DNA from: Pterobdella sp. o SKG-2022
Lineage: Eukaryota; Annelida; Clitellata; Hirudinida; Piscicolidae
NCBI GenBank assembly: GCA_964035795.1
Contig: OZ038320.1
Location: 15,442,381 to 15,506,380, forward strand
Length of the DNA stretch: 64,000 nucleotides
Direction of reading: 5' to 3'
Made by a program: the position numbers and the translations under genes. The notes beneath the pieces were generated by a model. The model was not told the origin of the DNA, made no database searches, and was given only the letters and a program-made list of their open reading frames with translations. Positions 12,300-24,000 of this stretch are shown here, one piece after another. Numbering within the stretch: the stretch's first letter is position 1; each line of letters begins with the position of its first letter.

Positions 12300-13440
12300 T
12301 GAAAAGTTATAGAACAATGACGAAGAGTAAAGGACTCAGTTCAGAACCTTGGTCGACACCAACCTTCACACTGAATTTGTTACCCAGCACCTTATTTATT
12401 CTGACTCTACTTTTGCTACCTGAGTACATAGCCATAACCATCCTTACTAACCACTTCATCACCCCAAGCTTCCTCAAGAACCACCTAACAACTTCTCTTG
12501 GAACTCTATCAAAGGCTTTTTCTAGGTCAACAAAGGCAAAGTACAGTTTTTTCTTATTGCCAAGATACCTTTCTTGCCACTGTCGATCTACGAAAATAGC
12601 ATCCATGGTACCTCTATCTGGCATGAATCCGAACTGCATTGAGTCTATACTTACCTGTCCTAATTTCTTCCTCAAAAACCTTTTCAAAAGCCTTCAACAA
12701 GTGCTCCAAGAGTTTCAAACTTTTATAAGTCCCTCTGTCAGTCGCTTCACACTTGTTTTTGAAGCAGTTGAGGATCCTCGCTCGTATTCCAGTTTTCAGG
12801 TATTTTATATTCATCTAAGATACCATTGAAAAGGTCTGTCATGCGGCTAATGCCTAGTTCACCAGAAGCTTGCAACATTTCAGCAACAACCCCAGCACTA
12901 CCAGCTGCTCTACCACACTTCATTCTGCCAAAAACTCTTTTCATCGTGTCGACTTCTATTTTAGGCCGTGGTCCCATATTGGGATCGTTTAATGCTAATG
13001 ACTTTTCATTCCAATCAAACTCCTCATTCAACAGACATTCATAGTGTTCTTGCCATGCAAGTAGCTTTTCATGGTCTGTAACAGTTAAGTCCTCTTCATC
13101 ATTTTTGACACAATTATTTCCAATGACATCACGGTTAGTTGCACACATATGTTTTGCTATTTTGAACACTTGTTCTATTGTTTTCCCTTCTTAGAACTTC
13201 ACCATACCTTACCTGCTCAGCCACTCTTCTAGCATCGTATACAGCTCTTTTGGCAGCTTTCTTAGCACGTATATATTCATTTTTACTACCACCATTTTTC
13301 CAACATTTCCAAGCTGCACGCTTTTCTTTAACGACCGCAGCAACAGTTTCGTTCCACCGCCATGTGACTCTATGTCTAGGCAGACCTTTTGTCTTTAAAC
13401 AGGGCTACGAATTCGTTTCTGATTGAAGTCTCTTGCAATC
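12300..13440 (-). mobile_element. LINE RT fragment (linker and RT fingers/palm), antisense, truncated at both ends
   Basis: The minus strand gives a basic linker WNETVAAVVKEKRAAWKCW (13360), MFKIAKHMCATNRDVIG (13169), KIEVDTMKRVFGRMKCGRAA then GSAGVVAEMLQASG (about 12890-12960), QFGFMPDRGTMDAIFVDRQW (12645-12580), [19 protein letters not shown] (12540-12480) and [18 protein letters not shown], ending at 12307 just before the YADD motif. It resembles the A/B type elements. Conserved His and Gly of the B box are changed (VDQGSE). It has frameshifts near 12650-12780. Confidence 0.75.
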
Positions 13441-14931
13441 TCCACACTAGCTCTGAACTGTGACATATATATATTTATATATAAATCTATAATAACCGCA
13501 ATAACAAAACTTTTAGTATATGTACAAGCATTTATTCCGAACTGAAGAGATACTAACTTGCCTACACAATATTATATTCATAGTCAAAATTTACAATAAG
13601 AAAATCAAATAAATGAGCAAAGGAGGGAAAAGGTAAAATTAAATAAAATAACATTGAATACCATAGATATTATAAAAAAATGTAAAGTAAATAATATAAA
13701 ATTATACAAAATAATAAGTTAAATTGTGAATAATTAGCTTTAAAATAAGCTAAAGTATAATACAACATGAAAATAATTGTTTCTTTGGTAACATTTTGTT
13801 TGGAAGTCAGGTCAATTGCGGATATTTATAAATTTTTATTTTTATTTTTATTATTATTATGAGTTGAAAATAATATTAAGTTTAGGATTAGGCTTTTCAG
13901 GAGGAAAATTTGAGAAAAAAAACATCTTAAGTGGAATTTGAACTCGAGAAGAAAGGTTGGGCCTTCGAAGGACTTACTCTTAGGCTAGATGAAAAATTGT
14001 AAGAAGTTTATAAAACGAAATTTTGATATAGACAAAAATAAATTTTAATCTTAAATTACCTATGAAAAATTTTGAAAATAGAACATACAATTATATAAGT
14101 AACACTTCTAGAGAAAACTTGAAGAAATAAACATAATAAACAACCTAGTGTGTCTAAATTATCTAACCAGCTAAATTAAATACAAACATCAAGTCATGAG
14201 TAAATCAACATATAACCATATCACTACAGCCTACAACCTTAATATGTACTTGAAAATATCTATTAAAAACAAAAAAGTTAAAAATTTACTATTAGAGTAC
14301 GAAGAGTACCGACTGAAAAATAATTAAAGACTAGATTTTTATACTCCAAATACAGTAGACATTGATGTGCATAGAAACATTGAAACAATATATATACAAA
14401 CATCAAAATTTACTGATTTATAGGTATTTACACCTTGAATATCAAAATAAATGTATATTATACACCCAGTCACTAAATTTACCACTGAATTTACATATCA
14501 ATTCAAATATAGCAAGCATGAAAACGATGAACTTACCCATTAGAAGCTATAACGATATCCGCAATCAACTTTTTGCAAATAAATTTTCAAAACTTGCTCG
14601 AAACCGAAGTTTTGCGAAAAACAGTTTATGAGCTTTAAATTTATAGAAAAAATTGGGATATCGGAAAACTAAGTCAAAAATAAGTTAGCCGAGAACCCGT
14701 TAAATTTTCAAAAACAACCATTTTTAATTTAAATCAACAATATTCATTAAAATATTTCCGATAAGTTAATTAATTTCTACAAAAATTGCACATAATAGTA
14801 GAAATAAAATAAAGTGGCAGTTTCCAACACGGTAACGTTACCAATATATATATATATATATAATTATTTATTTATTTGTTTATTTATTTCATTTGTTCGT
14901 ATTTATATATATTTTATTATTTTTTTGTCAG
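13441..14931. other. Intronic AT-rich sequence upstream of the KH1 exon
   Basis: About 1.5 kb with no recognised coding or transposon sequence. It includes a TA-rich microsatellite at 13466-13486, T-rich trinucleotide runs near 13830-13860 and (TA)n at 14844-14862. The last 40 bases form the T-rich acceptor tract of the KH1 exon. Confidence 0.5.
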
Positions 14932-15064
14932 AATGTTGGTTCCAACTGATTTTGTGGGAGCAATTATAGGAAAAAAAGGGCAGACGATACAGAGCATTCA
15001 GCTATCTACTCAAGTGCTTAAGATCGATATTCATGGGAGAGACAGCTCTGGTTTAATGGAAAAG
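14932..15064 (+). CDS. Imp: Imp exon encoding first half of KH1
   Basis: The acceptor is a T-rich tract ending tttttttgtcag; the donor is AAG|gtttgt. Visible residues 1-44 include [16 protein letters not shown], the beta1-alpha1-GXXG part of KH1, ending GLMEK. One base of a split codon precedes the Met. The donor is at the same KH1 position where the domain continues with AIFIAS in the next exon. Members of family A begin only about 90 bp downstream in the intron. Confidence 0.93.
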
Positions 15065-18000
15065 GTTTGTACTCGTGTAGTTGAAAGGATCAATATAATA
15101 ACTAGGTAGGTTCAAAAGTCAATAATTTATTTCCATTTAGTCATATAGTGGTCTTGGGCGTGACATTAAACTGCACCAAAGACAAAGTCTCTAAACTGAG
15201 ACTGCTTTTCCGTTATAAACTGAATAAAACTAGACTTCATTAGCAGTTTTCGACAAGACGATATTCTGGTATCGTTGTCATTTGGCTTGCTGGATGCTCT
15301 TTTTCTTAATAACGGCAAGGCAAATTGCCCAAGTGTAGGAACGGTGGATCTTCAATTCGATAATTTCAAGTTTGACGTTAGCTCGGGCTGGCAGTCTAAC
15401 AATTTTTCCCAAATAAAATGGCCTTTTTTATAAATTTATTATAGTATCAATAACCTAGGCCGACCGTTGTCAGCCCCAGTAACTGGGGCATGTACAGCAG
15501 TATAATCTAATTGGATTAATATAAAAAAATAATTTTTCTCTTTTCTAAGGGGTTATTGACTCTACTTAGCCCTCTCAAAGACACCCTAGAATTCAACTAA
15601 AGCTTGCGACAATGATTTTCCATTAAGTTTTTCCAAGCTAACATAGGTCTTTTATTTTCTCTACTGCCAGATATTTCAAATTTCCGTGCCTGCTCCACAC
15701 AATAATCATCCCGTTTTTCTTAAAACTTGATACAACCATCTTAAACTCCCTCCCTTCAAAATTTCATCAAATGTATCTCTCAAACCCAATCTACCTATCA
15801 AATTCTTTGCTTACTCAAGCAAAATGCGGAACACCACAATTAATTCAAAGCATCTGTCTTTTCCTTTCAAAATACCTCACTCAAGTTCCGAGCAATGTCA
15901 CGAAAAGTCTCATTTTTGTATAAATTTGACCTGCGATGTTCCTCTTGTGTTACCATTCAAATGCTTTCTAGTTCAACCTTACTTTTTGTATAACAGCTAG
16001 TTCACTTCATCCACTATCATTCAAATTGTCGCCTAAATAACAGCATTTATTTACCCTTAGAAATGTTATTTCCTATTTTCACTCTTTGAATCAACTGCTG
16101 CTCACAAAAACTCTTAAACCAAAACTCTATCAGCATTCCGCCTCCATTTTTTTTTCAATTCTAAAATCACCATGCTATTGTTTGTAAAGGGAATAGTGCG
16201 ATAAAAATTCGAGGGTTAAAAATTAATCTCAACAAAACTAAATAAATGATAAGTAGCTAATGTTTTATGATGAGGCTATACTTATCAAAAATTATAGCTT
16301 TTCTTTTAATTAAATCTATGCATCCTCAATTGATGTTTTAAAAGTTTAAGTAGTACAAAATAAATTAATGAAGAAAATTTGCAAAAACAGTTATATGATA
16401 GTGAGTCAGCCATCTCTTGTTTATAGCATGTATTTAACTTGCTTTCCTACACTATGCCACTCATCAGTTTAAGTTTTCGAAATTTAAATTCTCAAACTTT
16501 TTTTTGGTTTTGGGCATGACGTTAAACTACACCGAAGCGGTCTTGGGTATGACGTTAAACTGCACCGAAGACAGCGTCTCCGGATTGAGACTGCTTTCTT
16601 ATTATAACCTGGATAACAGTAGACTTCGGTTGCAGGCATCGACAAACTGATATTCTGGTATCGTTGTCATTTGGCTTGGCAGTAGATCATTTTTTTTTTG
16701 ACAACGGCAAGGCAAACTGCCTAAGTGTGGAAACGGCGGCTCATGAATTCCGATAATTTCAAGTTCGATTTTAGCTTGGGCTGGCACTTCTATGAAAATT
16801 TTGTTCCAACTAAAATAGCTTGCAAAAAATATTTGGACTCTAAAAGTAGTGTATGTACCCATATGCGTACTGGTAATGCTTCGGGCTTGGCTGACTCCCG
16901 TGTGTGGAATGCAGAATCCGGCTCAGGCGAATCAAGTGAGCACCCGAAAACGACGTTTAGAGTAGCTTTTTTGAATGTGAGTAGTTTGAAGAGCAGAAAC
17001 AGTGAGGTGGTAGAGACTATGTCTCGGAGAAGAATGGATATTTGTGCGATCCAAGAACATAGATGGGCTGGTGGCATCGAGTCAAATCAATCCCGCATTT
17101 TGAAGGGCAAGAATTCAGCCTATAAGTTTTATTGATGTGGCAATAAGTCAGGTCTCAGTGGTGCTGGATTTTTTTTGGCAGAAAAATGGTCACAGTCTTA
17201 GAACTTGGAAACTCCGAGATCCAGCAGTTGCAAAAGAGTTTGCTATTTCTTTGAACGCCAAGTTAACAGCGGCTCAGGTCATGAATTTTCCAACTGTGGA
17301 GGAAATATGGGCTTATCTCAAAATGTTCCTTCTTGAAACCTCTTTAGAGGTCTGTGGTACATCTCTGAGCCACCAGTGGAAACGCCAAACATGCTGGTGG
17401 AACGCCTGTAGGGTTAAAAGTCTTGGCCTACCTCATCAAATCAGTTATTTCTGAAGGCGTTGTTTCTGCTCATCGGCGTGATAGCATCATTTTAAACCTC
17501 TACAAAGGTAAGGGGATTGCTTTGGACCGAGGAAATTATAGAGGCCTAAAGCTGACAGATCATGTAATGAAGCTTGTTGGGCACGTCCTAGAGCGACTAA
17601 TTAGAAAGATGGTGGATATTGATGAGATGCAGTTTGGCTTCGTTTCTGGTAGAAGCGTCACTGATGCAGTTTTTATTGTTCGTCAGTTGCAAGAAAAATA
17701 TCTAGCCGTCAAAAAACCACTCTTGTTTTCGTTGCTTTAGAAAAGGCCTTTGTTCGAGTCCCGCACAAAGTGATTTTGTAGGCAATGAGAAAGCTCGGGG
17801 TTTCAGAATGAGCTTTCCGTATAGTTCAGAGTATGTTTATTGGAGCAAAAAGTCGAGTACACATTACTAACCAGCTCAGCGGTGAGTTTGGTGTAAATGT
17901 TGGTGTACATCAGGGATCTGTATTGAGCCCTTCACTTCTTTTTCTTGTTTTGTAAGCTTTGTCTAGAAAGTTAAGAACCGTTGCTTCTTGGGAACTTCAT

Positions 18001-21000
18001 ATGCTGATGACCTGGTTTTGATTCCTGAATCGTTAGACGATTGTATATTCAAATTTAAAAAAATGGAAACTGGAAATAGAAAGTAAAGGATTGCGGGTGA
18101 ACTCCAAAAAAAAAAATCATGATGCTCGGTTCTAAAAACCTGGGATTCTGGAGCTTTTCCTTGCAAAGGTCTTGGCGTCAACTCAGTTTTTTGCTCGACG
18201 TGCTCTCATTGGGATCAGGCTTTATTTACGTACTCGCTGTCTTAATTTAGCGCCACCTTTAGGTTATAGGCCTATCAAAGAGGTTACTGTTGGTAATGCC
18301 ATAATGGATGTAGAACCAAAGTTTTGCTACCTTGGTGATATATTTCGTGAAGGTGGAGATTGTGAACTGGCAGTTATCAACAAATTTTCAGTTGCCTGGG
18401 GTAAGTTAAAAAAACGGTTGCCCATTTTGACCTCTAAACACATCACTGGAATCTCGGGGCAAATTATACACAACTTGAGTGCGTTCTGCCTCATTATATG
18501 CCAGTAAAATCTGGACCCCAACATTTGCTGTTTTGCAAAGGCTACAGCGCAACGATAGGTTTATAATCCGCTGGATATGGGACGTTGATCCAAAAGACAG
18601 AAATCGATCTTTAGTTTTTCTCAAAAAACTCAAAATCCCAGACATAAGGACGCTGCTACAGAGCCGTCTTCTTCGTTGGTATGGTCACGCGAGACGTTCA
18701 TACATTTGTATCAAAGACATGCTCGAACTTTCTTTGCCTGGAGCTCGTTCTCGTGGTAAATCAGCAAAAACTTGGTTAAGTTGTGTTGAAAAGGATATGG
18801 AGTCCTATGGCCTGGAAAATGCAGACCTACTCAATAGAGCTGAGTGGAAAAACTGTATTAGCCGACTGCTGTATACCCCAGCTACTGGGACGCCCACAAC
18901 AGTGTAATCTAATATGAATAATATATAAACTTTTCTTCCTATCTTAAAGTTTTCTTGAAATGAACTTGCACTTGAACTTTTTGTTATAGCATCAGTTATT
19001 ATTGAAAATACTATTGGTTCACACTGGCTTTTACTGAAAACATATATGACTTTAATCTTTTTATTTCAGCACTTACAGTAAGAGGAACTCAACAATTGTT
19101 TTATTAAAATTTTCTTGCAAAAAATTTAAGATATTGAAGTTGCGTTTTTTTTTTAATAATTTTCAATATTTTCTATTCTGGGTTCAAATTTTGTACAATA
19201 ACTTCACTTAGAAGAAATTTGTTCGAAAAGCACTTTTATGGAAAAATTTGATATGCTTTTTGTTACTTTCAGCCTCATCATAATCGTACCAGCAATGCTT
19301 CTTTTTTTACACAGTTTTGTATATTAATCTAATTGAATTATACTGCTGTACATGGGGTTGACAGCAGTCAGACTAGATTATTGATACTATTAGAGAGTAA
19401 TTTATAAAAAGGCCATTTGTTTGAGACAAATTTTTATATACTGCCAGCTCAAGCTTACATCCAACTTGAAATTATCAAATTCAAGATCCGCCGTTACCAC
19501 ACTTGGACAGTTTGCCTTGCCATTGTCAACAAAAGGAAGAGTCATCTTTCAAACCAAATGACAACAATACTAGAAAATCAGTTTTCCGATACCTGCTACC
19601 GAGTCTACCGTTATCCAGGTTTCAACAGGAAAGCAGTCTTAATTTGAAGACGCTATCTTCGATGCAGCTTAATATCACGCCCTGGACTTAGTGAAGAAAA
19701 ATTATTAGCCTACTGCAGTCTAATATTGTTACTGGGACACATAAAAGAGTATAATCTAGTGAAGATAATTATATTTTTCTGAAATTCAGGCGATCTTTAT
19801 AGCAAGTAAGAATTTGGAATCAGTGTCTGCTGCTTGTCAGAAAATACTCATGGTCATACAAGGTGAATCATCCGTTCAAAATAAAGGGTAAGTTCAGATA
19901 TTATAATCTATTAAACCTTTTTATATAATTTATTATTTTGTAACGAAAAACATCAAATAAAACGTTTTATGATAAGGCAAAACTTATCGAAAATTATAGC
20001 TTCCGATTCTCAATAAATGTATTAAAAATTCCTCTTATTTGATGTTTTTCGTTACAAAATATTGAAGAAAAATACATACGATGTCTCTGAAAAATTACAT
20101 TAACACTCATTATCAAAATATGAGTTTAAGTTTGAGAGAAAAAATTCCAAAAATAATATTCATTACCTAAATAATTTTAAAAATGTAATACGTACACAAA
20201 ATCAGTTTAAATATTCTTAAATAAACTCATTGGAAGATTGCTTTGTCCTTTCATATTCCATGTCTTTTACCACATAACATAGAAGATATTCTGTTGAATG
20301 CCTTTCATTCCATTTCTATCCTTCGTGTAACGGCTCACTTCCTACTCTACCATTCATTTTGTCCCCCTAGATAACGATATTTATTTACCTTCCCCAACTC
20401 ATTCATACAGATATTCTAAAAATAACAGTAGAAAAGCAAAATAGTATTAGAAATTATTGAAGTTGGTTCACAAGATAATGATTCTTTAGGTAGGAAGAAA
20501 TTGTAAATTAGGAGTATATAAAATTTCAAGAAATTTTTCGTAAGTGAAGTCAAGCTGGTCACCCTCATTATATTAGGGATAAACAGGATTTGAAATCTTG
20601 GTATCTATCTTTTTTTTAATGTTGTTTATATTAGCCTTTAAGGATAGTAATGAAGGTGTTTAAATTTTCTATCAAACTACTGGAAAGCTTTCTAATATCA
20701 AACGTTCCACTGCCACCACCAAAACAATGATAAGCGTGAGAAAGGAATTGCTTTATGCGGACCATTGTGCGTTTTCCATTCAAATCGAAACGTAAATGCA
20801 GCATCTGATTAATTTCTTTGAAGCTGCGTATACTGCGTTGGAGCTGAATATCGGTTTGAAAAAAACTGATGTATCAACCTGCTTTTGGAAAAAATTTTTT
20901 GAGTCTTCAACCGTGCCAATGGACAAAAGCTGGTAGTCGTTTCGAAGTTTATATATATATCTTGGCAGTATTCTTAATTGCACTAATTCCCTTGATGATG

Positions 21001-24000
21001 AGGTGTTTTCAAGGATAAGGAAAGCCAGCCACGCATTCGGAGTTTTTAGAGTCGTCATGGCATTTCTAAAATAACGAAGGTCAAGATATATAATGCGTTT
21101 GTTCAAATTTCTTTTTTATACTAGTAAAACTTGACTCAATATAGCAGACATCTGAAACAACTAGAGTGATTTCTTTAAAAGAGTCTCCGTAAGGTTTGAG
21201 GCAAAACTGGCACATGCACATTAGCGACACTGATATACTTGAAATGATAAATACCTTTAGCTTTGAAGTTTTTGTTTTTGAGCAACAACTCAGTTAGAGC
21301 GGTTACTTAGCAACATTAACCAAAGAACGGATTTCAACGCAAATTTATGCTTATGAGACAGAACTCACTGCAGTCAATCTGTTGGCTTATTGAGTCATTT
21401 TAGGTTTTATTAAAGTTGCGTTTCTACGGATCAAAACCCTATTTGTTTTTACACCATATAGTAGTATCTGCAGCATTTATAAGAGTAGGTGAAAAAGCTT
21501 AAAAACATTCATGGAGTAGCATCCAGTTCTAATTTTTCTAATGCGTTTGGCAAATGGGGAAAGGGTGGATGTCTGTTGCGCGCTCGAGAGTCATTTACAA
21601 AGCATGATATGCAAACAAAGCAATAGCTATACTGAAATACGAGTTGCTGCATTATATGACTAGAGCATAATATTGAGCACGATGATCGTTATTATTTTTT
21701 TGGATTTGACAAAATATAAAAAATGGAAGCTGGGAGTTAATAAAACTGACATATTTAATAAAAACTAGAATAAACTTGCATTAAATGAACGGAAAAGTCT
21801 ACATGAATTTGTTTTTCTTAGAATAAAAGTATATTATTTGAAGAAATTTTTCGCTCTTGAAAATAACGATGATTTTTTAAAATTGAGTAAATTGATCTTT
21901 AGCTCATCCAAACTGAGGTTTCAGTAGCGCAATTTATAGGTTTCACAAGGGGCTACTCAATTTGAAATCAATGTGCATTCATAGGTTTTAATGTTTTTTT
22001 CGTTTATCATTCGTATTTAAAAAACATGAAATTCAAATTATTAGCAGTGATGTCGTGTTGAAACTGCTAGCTGATGATAGGCATTGTGGAAGAGTAATTG
22101 GTCGAGAAGGAAAAGTGATCAAAAAGATACGGGAGGAAACCAACACAAAAATCATAGTTTCTGGGTTAGTAAAAGTTATTTCAAATAATATATATATATT
22201 ATATGAAAAAATTAGCAGAAGAATCGTGAAGGGGTTTATTTCTATGTTTGAAAGTATATATTAGCGTGTTTAATATATTTATGCTTTTTATAGTCTTGGG
22301 CATAACGTTAAACTGCAGCGAAAACAGCGTCTCTAATTTCAGACCGCTTTTCTGTTATAACCTGGATAACAGTAAACTTCGGTAACACGTATCGACAAAC
22401 TGATATCCTGGTATCGTTGTCATTTGGGTTGGCGGAGGATCATTCTTTATTGACAACGGCAAGGCAAACTGCCCAAGCGTGGGAACGGCGGTTCTTGAAA
22501 TCCGATAATTTCAAGTTGGACGTTAGCTTGGGCTGGCAGTTCTATGAAAACTTTGTCCAACTAAAAATGGTTTCAATTAGCCGACTGCTGTATACCCCAG
22601 CTACTGGGACGCCTACAGCAGTATAATCTAATGGATATTATTTTTATAGTCTTGGGCATGACGTTAAACTGCACCAAAGATAGCGTTTCTAAATTGAGGC
22701 TGCTTTTCTGTTATAACCTGCCATTACTATTTATGTTGCCATCACTATTTTCATTAGTAATTGATGTGCTAGCAGAAAGTTTTAGAGAAAACTCAATGCA
22801 TGAAATTTTATATGCAGATGACTTGGTTCTTTTAAGTGACACCATGTCGGGTTTGAAAGAAAAATTTAGATGGAAAAATGTTTTTGAAAAGAAGGGTTTG
22901 AAAATAAATATTTCGAAAATTAAAGTCTTCATAAGTGGTGTGGTACAGGAAAATCAGAAAAGTAAAGTAGACCCATGTGGAGTTTGCTGTAAGAGTGATG
23001 GCTAATATGCTTTAAATTTAATTTCTGGATCCATACTAGGTGTACAAAGATTCTAAAAGTGTCCGCAAAGCTAGATAAAGATTTCATATGTCTTAAATGC
23101 AAAAGTAGCACGGACTTCAGCGCACAACCTGTAGAATCTTCAGGCGATGGCATCGAGGCAATGCGTTCTTTTCTATACTTTGGAAGTAAAGTAGATACTA
23201 GCGGAGATTGCGAGACGACTGTAACTGAAAGAATGAGATCCGGCCGGGCGAAGTTTAAGGAATGTAGAGATATTTTATTATCTAAGAGTTTTCTTCTCAA
23301 AATCAAAGGACGAGTTTATGCAAGCTGTGTTAGATCAGCAATGCTATTTGGGAGTGAGGTTTGGTGTCTAAGACAAAATGAGTTGGATATTCTGAAAAGA
23401 ACAGAAACGACTATGGTTAGAGCAATTTGTGGGGTGAAGTTATCAGACAGGTTTAAAAGTAAATCTTTAATTGATAGGTTAGGTTTTAAAAAAACTTCAG
23501 AGTCTTTAGCTAAAGCTAGCGGTGTAAGATGGTTTTGTCATGTAATGAGGAGGGATGAAGGGAATGTTTTGAGAAAGGTACTCACTTTCAAAATTGATGG
23601 TTTAAAAAAAAGGGTAGGCCGAAAGAAAAGTGTAAAAAAAAATAGTTTCAGAAATTAGTAAAGTTGGCTTGAAAAAGGAAGATGCGTTGGATAGGAAGAA
23701 ATGGAAATTAGGAATACATAAAATTGCAGTAAATGTTTTGTAAATGGAGTAAATATGGCCACTCTCGGTATAGTGGGGATTAAACCGGATTTAAAATCTC
23801 GGTATCTATCTATCTATTTTTCTTTCTTTTTTTCTTTTATAACCTGGATGACAGTAGACTCCGGTAGCAGATATCGAAAAATGATATTCTGGTATCGTTG
23901 TCATATGGCAAACTATCCAAGTGTGGAAACGGCAGATCTTCAATTCGATAATTTCAAGTTGGACGTTTGCCCGGGCTGGTAGTCTATAAAAAATTGTCCC

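Noticed and set aside
13930..14000. A tRNA-like B box near gaactcgag in intron sequence
   Set aside because: No A box at a suitable distance on either strand and no repeat partner.
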